The notes under the pieces were generated by a model. That model was not told the origin of the DNA. It saw only the letters and a program-made list of their open reading frames with translations, and did no database searches. A program made the position numbers and the translations under genes. From Lachnospiraceae bacterium UBA4711 (lineage in GTDB: Bacteria; Bacillota; Clostridia; Lachnospirales; Lachnospiraceae), in assembly GCA_002404515.1 (NCBI GenBank), contig DHJV01000078.1, positions 1-16,228 of the forward strand: DNA of 16,228 bases, written 5' to 3'. Shown one piece after another: positions 14,054-16,228 of the stretch (positions within the stretch are counted from its first letter, which is position 1; each line of letters starts with the position of its first letter).

Positions 14054-16228
14054 CTACTGTTTCGTGAAATACTTCGTAGAAAGCCCTTCCAGCAGCTGGT
14101 CGACGCTGAAGCTTTCATCATCCATGTAAATGCTCACGGTCTCAACCAGATAAACGCCCGGCTCTATCTCTACAACTGCGGCCATATCCATGCAGTTCAT
14201 CTCGAAAGCAACATACTTCTCAACACTATACAGAACCTCTCTGCCATCAATCGTAGCTGTCTGATTCAGATTTGATTCCTGTACATCATATTCATCAATA
14301 TTTGACACCGAATAGAATGAATCATCCAGTGCTGACTGCAGATCATCATTCTGGTCAAGTGCGTACTCCAGCGTAGAATATTCATCTGTTGTAAAGCTGA
14401 CTGTATAATCACTCGCATAGTTGAAATTGAAGCCGTCAATCGTTCCATTTACCTTATACTTCACAGAGCCATCATAGGTGGATACGGCTGCATCATCCAG
14501 TGTTTTCTCCTGTGCATCTTCATCCGTTGCAGTTTCTTCAACCAAATAATCATCATATGTGTCCACATCAGCGGCACCAATAGAAAACAGTTCATTTATT
14601 TTATCCATGAACTTTGCGATGTTAGTATCTTTTTTCAGACGTTCCAGCCATGCCTGCACCTTGGCATTGTTCTTCTCTGTAAATGTATTCAGATCATCTT
14701 CTGTCATGGTTGCAACATCCAGCACGTCTGCACTGTCATCCTTCGGTGTGACTGTGATTGCTGACGTATCCAGTGTCTGGTTAAACGTTCCTGTACATAC
14801 GGTCTTTCCTGCTGCCTTTACCTCGAAGGAATCTAATGCAAGTGTATATGCCACACCCTTATTAATATCCTTCCAGCCACCTGTGTAATTGATCTCATAA
14901 ACATCGGCTCCCACAATATCTGCACGCGCAGCACCACTCAGAGAATTATCCTGCTTGTTGAAGTTTTTCTCAAGCTCAATCGTGAAATACTCTGCTGCAG
15001 AGATCGTTGTCTTCGACGTGGTCGTGTCTCCGGCTTCTGTGATCTCCTTGTTGATATCAACATCAAATTCCTTGTCACCATAGAATACTGTGACAGTACC
15101 ATCCGTATTTCCCTTGATATCGTGCGCCTCATACTTGATTCCTGCCTTTGTCCCCGAAACATCAAAGCTCATGTTTCCAGATACATCGTTATCTCCATAA
15201 TCTGACCAGAAATCATAATCAATCTTGACCATTCCCATGATGGAGATGGAGTCCTGGCATGTAATCTTCACAGCCTTCTTGTCCTTCACATATACCTTTA
15301 CCTGCAGATCACTGTTGATGATACTTGGAACCATCGCCTTCACCTGCTCCATGGCACTCTTATAATCCTCTGCACTCACACCACTGTTTTCAAGTGCGGA
15401 TTCTGACTCTATCACAGCCTCTGTCAATCCATCAAGAGCTGCTACACAGGCATCCTGCAGATCCTCTTTGGTCCATGTCACGTAATATTCCTTCGCTGTG
15501 ACATTCTGATTATTTACTGTGATCTTTGCCTTTCCCTGCTTCTCAAACTGCGCTGCATCCCAGACAGTTTCAAGTGCATCTACATACTGGCTCTGAATAC
15601 CTGTGCTGTCTGCACCCTGTGCGAACATATTCATATTGATGTGTGGCATGCTGCCTGCATCTAATCCAAGTGAATCTCCGATTGGAGAATTTATGATCGC
15701 GCCCAATGGATCGTCTGCGGGATATGCCAGATATCCATCAAATGCCTCAGGAATTGCAACATACATCTTCTCACTGTCTGCATATACATTTCCAGAAATC
15801 AGCTCACTGTCGCCAATGGCCGCTTTCATGGAGCCGGATAATTCTTTGTTCTTCTGATCAACGTTTGACTCAACAGAGACATCAAAACTATATGTATCGC
15901 TTCCCTCGCCGGCTGCGATTGAAAAACCGCCAACGCTTTTTCCACCTTTTTCATTATAGGCTTTCAATATATCGTCGTAGCCAATCAGATTATTCATAGC
16001 CTCTTCATTGGTATAAGATGCATATGTCTCTGCCAGTGCATCCAGAACAACTTCCTTGTCTGACTTGAAAAGCTTTGGAAGGAAGAGTACACCGCATACA
16101 ACAAGTGCTACGATAGCGATGCCTCCACCAATGAGAGCTCCGAGTTTTCCTTTTGTCATCGGCTTTTTCGGCCTCTTCGGTTTCTTACCGCCTGCCTGTG
16201 GCTGCATCGGCTGCTGTCCGTAATATCC
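14054..16228 (-). CDS. Large single-pass membrane protein, 5' end outside the window
   Basis: I do not recognise this protein. At least 724 residues are visible; the frame stays open through the right edge, and the seven codons before the first Met read GYYGQQP, so the true N-terminus lies upstream. The visible part starts with a Gly/Gln/Pro-rich stretch, then a strongly basic segment (KKPKRPKKPMTKGK), one membrane span (about 22-44 from the first Met) and some 670 residues predicted outside the cell. The outer part is acidic, Asp/Ser/Thr-rich and strand-rich, with recurring short blocks of the form charged-Asn-x-LSG/VSG followed by alternating hydrophobic residues. This order is common in clostridial proteins that carry an N-terminal zinc ribbon, but that domain is not visible here. 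It ends 26 nt before aroD and is probably co-transcribed with it. A sensing, adhesion or envelope role is possible; none is shown. Confidence 0.8.
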   Translation of the reverse strand, partial: GYYGQQPMQPQAGGKKPKRPKKPMTKGKLGALIGGGIAIVALVVCGVLFLPKLFKSDKEVVLDALAETYASYTNEEAMNNLIGYDDILKAYNEKGGKSVGGFSIAAGEGSDTYSFDVSVESNVDQKNKELSGSMKAAIGDSELISGNVYADSEKMYVAIPEAFDGYLAYPADDPLGAIINSPIGDSLGLDAGSMPHINMNMFAQGADSTGIQSQYVDALETVWDAAQFEKQGKAKITVNNQNVTAKEYYVTWTKEDLQDACVAALDGLTEAVIESESALENSGVSAEDYKSAMEQVKAMVPSIINSDLQVKVYVKDKKAVKITCQDSISIMGMVKIDYDFWSDYGDNDVSGNMSFDVSGTKAGIKYEAHDIKGNTDGTVTVFYGDKEFDVDINKEITEAGDTTTSKTTISAAEYFTIELEKNFNKQDNSLSGAARADIVGADVYEINYTGGWKDINKGVAYTLALDSFEVKAAGKTVCTGTFNQTLDTSAITVTPKDDSADVLDVATMTEDDLNTFTEKNNAKVQAWLERLKKDTNIAKFMDKINELFSIGAADVDTYDDYLVEETATDEDAQEKTLDDAAVSTYDGSVKYKVNGTIDGFNFNYASDYTVSFTTDEYSTLEYALDQNDDLQSALDDSFYSVSNIDEYDVQESNLNQTATIDGREVLYSVEKYVAFEMNCMDMAAVVEIEPGVYLVETVSIYMDDESFSVDQLLEGLSTKYFTKQ

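Noticed and set aside
1..16228. CRISPR array, tRNA or rRNA, insertion sequence, prophage or integration site
   Set aside because: No regularly spaced repeats, no tRNA-like cloverleaf in the short gaps, no transposase or integrase frame, and no long terminal repeats were seen.

Overview
The window looks like a chromosomal segment of a Gram-positive, low-to-moderate-GC Clostridia species, most likely Lachnospiraceae-like. This rests on purine-rich GGAGG-type ribosome sites, a sugar ABC transporter with no ATPase gene of its own, a lipoprotein binding protein with a Thr/Glu/Ala linker, an IleRS of the long class and a LytTR regulator. It is an inference from gene style, not a database match. Eleven genes? 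No: ten protein genes are supported, nine on the minus strand and one on the plus strand. No rRNA, tRNA, CRISPR array, insertion sequence or phage gene was seen, and no gene-free gap exceeds about 230 bp.

Layout from left to right. (1) 149-5955: two housekeeping genes on the minus strand, glycogen phosphorylase (glgP) and isoleucyl-tRNA synthetase (ileS). Each has its own ribosome site and candidate promoter. The ileS promoter is strong, and a terminator-type hairpin overlaps its predicted transcription start. (2) 6143-11078: a tightly spaced five-gene minus-strand cluster. In order of transcription it holds an inner permease (MalG type), a sugar-binding lipoprotein, a second permease (MalF type), a ComEC-type metallo-beta-lactamase-fold hydrolase and a PfkB-family sugar kinase. 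(3) 11307-12287: a divergent Gfo/Idh/MocA NAD(P)-dependent oxidoreductase with a clear extended -10 promoter and its own terminator. The shared intergenic region has an inverted repeat and a tandem direct repeat that could be operators. (4) 12364-13179: an orphan LytTR regulator with a degenerate receiver domain. (5) 13245-16228: type I 3-dehydroquinate dehydratase (aroD), preceded by a large single-pass membrane protein that runs off the right edge.

Regions 2 and 3 together look like one carbohydrate-use locus: import without phosphorylation by the ABC transporter (powered by an ATPase encoded elsewhere), then redox or epimerising chemistry by the oxidoreductase, phosphorylation by the PfkB kinase, and an unassigned hydrolytic step by the MBL-fold enzyme. 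The substrate cannot be read from the sequence. This locus is the best candidate for something not previously described. The other genes are ordinary or are hypothetical proteins.

Several start codons were chosen downstream of the longest open frame because a good ribosome site points to them: the MBL hydrolase, the MalG-type permease, the binding protein and the oxidoreductase.
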